Below are positions 63,101-64,000 of a DNA stretch of 64,000 bases, piece by piece. The stretch is from positions 24,924-88,923 of the forward strand of contig NZ_SRLD01000022.1 of assembly GCF_004745955.1 (NCBI RefSeq), in the 5' to 3' direction. Origin of the DNA: Hymenobacter elongatus (GTDB taxonomy: Bacteria > Bacteroidota > Bacteroidia > Cytophagales > Hymenobacteraceae). How positions within the stretch are numbered: the first letter of the stretch is position 1; the number at the start of each line of letters is the position of its first letter. The translations under genes were made by a program, and so were the position numbers. The notes under the pieces were generated by a model. The model made no database searches. It was not told the origin of the DNA and saw nothing but the letters and a program-made list of their open reading frames with translations.

Positions 63101-63804
63101 GCGCCGCCACGGTACGGCCCGCAGGTCAGTTGTCTGACCTGCTCAACGATCCGGCCAACGGCGACTGGGTACTGACCATCAACGACAACAACGCGGCCAA
63201 TGGCGGCTCGTTGCGGTCCTGGAGCCTGGAGCTGTGCACCCTTGGTACGGCACCGCCCGCGCCCCTCTCCCTGCAGACCATCTACAACGCGTACACCAAT
63301 GGCAGTGGTAAAGTAGACGTGCTGTGGTCAGTAGATCCGAACTCTAACGCTACGACCTACGAAGTGGAGCGCTCGTTCCAGAACAACACGAGCTTCCAGC
63401 GTGTAACGACGGTAGCAGCCCCCAACACGTACTACGAAGATCAGGTAACGGTGAATGGCACGTACTTCTACCGGGTGCGTTCGGTTAATGCTAGCGGTAC
63501 TTCGGTTTATACCAACGTAGCCAGCGTTTTGAGCAACCAGAGCACCACGCTGCTCAAAGGCATCCAGGTGTACCCGAACCCCAGCACGGGCATTTTCAAG
63601 GTAAACGTGGACAACGCGCAACGTGGGGCCATCGCGCTACGTGTGACCGATGCCATGGGCCGCACGGTATCGGCGCAAACCCTGACCAAAGGCGCTACCC
63701 TGCTGCAGCACGAGCTGGACCTGAGCAAGCTCAGCCCCGGCGTCTACCAGCTGCACATCGATATGCCCGAGGGCACGGCGGTGCAGCGTCTGCTGAAGCA
63801 ATAA
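60196..63804 (+). CDS. Reprolysin-like metalloprotease secreted by T9SS
   Basis: A 1202-residue secreted protease. The signal peptide (LLGSLLLAAAGAPHQAMAQ) is followed by a propeptide (about residues 50-200) and a metzincin-type domain with HEIGHQFGGDH at residues 357-367 (zinc His357, His361, His367; Glu358). Then come Ig/PKD-like (VNAGANYRIPVSTPFALTGS) and FN3 segments, a proprotein-convertase P domain (IRNLVITHPAVSELTLTLTN ... WVLTINDNNAANGGSLRSW), an FN3 segment and a type A T9SS domain (VYPNPSTGIFKVNV ... GVYQLHI ... VQRLLKQ). It would act outside the cell in protein breakdown. Confidence 0.93.
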   Translation: MTSSFTNSWRTWQPALLGSLLLAAAGAPHQAMAQRVLWSDDTQAPAAARLTTAALRQYRPVSFQMDAVRGALQQAPAEQGAGARNSATVISLPMPDGSSQRFRIVKVAVMHPALAAKYPAINTYQAQGIDDPSAIARLDVSPAGFHGMILGSQGRTVYIDPAAQGDNVHHLVFERQAMNQAALGAVCLTTEADAALAMPQPTAFLRQPNGTQLRTYRLAMACTGEYAATKGGTKAGALAGIVTSVNRVSGVYEKELAVRLVLVANNDQLVYLDGSTDPYTNSSGGAMLNENQRTISTIIGEANYDIGHVFSTGGGGVAQRPSVCLPTNAAFSQGKARGVTGLPNPVGDAFDIDFVAHEIGHQFGGDHTFNSNTGNCAGNNLAASSSYEPGSGVTIMAYAGICSPQDLADNSLPYFHSRSFDQIVTHITGAGNCAVITPTNNLVPVVNAGANYRIPVSTPFALTGSATDADGDPLTYSWEQFDLGPTGPPTAPVGNAPLFRFFTPTASPTRTFPKLYNLLTNTDTIGEVLPAYGRRMVFRLVARDNRVGGGGVDYDSMHVVVVPTAGPFLVTFPNTASTTPIRWLAGAPQQVSWDVANTTAAPISAANVDITLSTDGGRTFPTVLLVNTPNDGTQLVTVPASVGNSSLARIKVQASGNVFFDISNSNFAIQVPTGPTFFLTPTTASGQPPTICPGAATPVTVAVGQLQGFTGTVALSAANLPAGMSVTYTNPNVSVGGTTQATITTTAATPSGTYLINLVGTSGSVTQQQQFRVVVSLSATQAASPIAPTTATRTTQRPRFSWTAVPNATAYEIEVATNAAFTNPTVALTAVTGTSFTPVVTLQPNTTYFWRVRGTSPCGAAPFSATAQFQTGASICQTIAATQVPRAITAGAVRTVTSTIAVATSEVVSDIRIRNLVITHPAVSELTLTLTNPAKRSITLLANLCAGTADINLNFDDAATAALSCPLNSAATVRPAGQLSDLLNDPANGDWVLTINDNNAANGGSLRSWSLELCTLGTAPPAPLSLQTIYNAYTNGSGKVDVLWSVDPNSNATTYEVERSFQNNTSFQRVTTVAAPNTYYEDQVTVNGTYFYRVRSVNASGTSVYTNVASVLSNQSTTLLKGIQVYPNPSTGIFKVNVDNAQRGAIALRVTDAMGRTVSAQTLTKGATLLQHELDLSKLSPGVYQLHIDMPEGTAVQRLLKQ

Positions 63805-63824
63805 CCAGCTTGGGTATACATGCG

Positions 63825-63856
63825 AAAGGGCGGCTCCAGATGGAGCCGCCCTTTTT
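63825..63856 (+). terminator. Terminator of the metalloprotease gene
   Basis: AAAGGGCGGCTCCA and TGGAGCCGCCCTTT form a near-perfect 14-bp stem with a very short loop and a T run, 20 bp after the stop. Confidence 0.92.
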
Positions 63857-63882
63857 GTTTGGTTGAACTGGTGACTAAGAGC

Positions 63883-64000
63883 CTATCCAAATAGGCAGTT
63901 ATACCAGGTGATTCGAGCGCAAGCAAAATGGAGCATGGCCAGATAGTTTTCGGGTTTTTTGGCCCAACGAATCAGCAGGTGGCGGAAGCGGTTGAGCCAG
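63883..64000 (-). mobile_element. 3' end of an IS5-type transposase gene, cut by the window edge
   Basis: Read on the minus strand from 63999, the frame gives WLNRFRHLLIRWAKKPENYL, then AMLHFACARITWYN and a stop at 63885-63883. The R-x-L-x-RW-x-KK-x-NYLA-x-LHFACA ending is that of IS5-family transposases. The IS end is probably near 63876-63885 (GAGCCTATCC...), just after the protease terminator. The main part of the element lies outside the window. Confidence 0.82.

Overview
The window looks like chromosomal DNA of a Hymenobacter-like member of the Bacteroidetes (Cytophagales). Evidence: GC-rich coding DNA with strong GC3 bias, Bacteroidetes-type promoters (TAnnTTTG -7 boxes), two proteins ending in type IX secretion (T9SS) sorting domains plus the relic of a third, an Oar-like TonB-dependent receptor, and dispersed palindromic repeats built around GAAGCATCTCTACCGC. 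This assignment is inference from sequence features; no database was searched.

Region 1 (1-26393, all minus strand) is a large surface-polysaccharide cluster. In transcription order it runs: asparagine synthase-like amidotransferase, DPM1-like glycosyltransferase, UDP-glucose dehydrogenase, UDP-xylose synthase, a deoxy-amino-sugar set (FdtA/QdtA-like cupin isomerase, GNAT acetyltransferase and, after a GT-C membrane protein, a DegT aminotransferase), a GtrB-like glycosyltransferase, two 589-residue PglK-like ABC flippases separated by another GT-C protein, a second DegT aminotransferase, a NeuD/PglD-like acetyltransferase, then five GT2 enzymes, one GT8 and a GT4 cut by the window edge. The cluster has grown by duplication: there are two pairs of paralogous GT2 genes, a pair of ABC transporters and a decayed copy of a GT2 5' end.

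Region 2 (26.5-35.7 kb) is ordinary core genome: an acyl-CoA-binding protein, a GlcD-type FAD oxidase, an NlpC/P60 lipoprotein, an Oar-like TonB receptor, tRNA-Ala(GGC) with a clear promoter, cysE-cysK and a small cupin.

Region 3 (36-50.2 kb) holds a T9SS beta-helix protein, a HEAT-repeat/cyclophilin lipoprotein, an MJ1255-type glycosyltransferase, a thioredoxin-like protein, a lipoprotein, the xanthine dehydrogenase genes xdhA-xdhB-xdhC and a DUF4136-like lipoprotein.

Region 4 (50.3-64 kb) is the accessory end: an ABC exporter, an AT-rich single-gene island encoding an HD domain fused to an Hsp90-like ATPase, a stub of a T9SS C-terminal domain, an HTH protein with two 42-bp TGTACA operator-like repeats, a small helical protein, an MFS transporter, a stand-alone propeptide paralogue beside a full-length T9SS metalloprotease, many palindromic repeats (one nested in another) and the end of an IS5-type transposase. 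The most interesting points are the HD/Hsp90-like gene with a 143-bp inverted repeat ending 16 bp from its start codon, the duplicated operator of the HTH gene, the orphan propeptide, and the mobile-looking palindromic repeats, one of which supplies the stop codon of xdhC.
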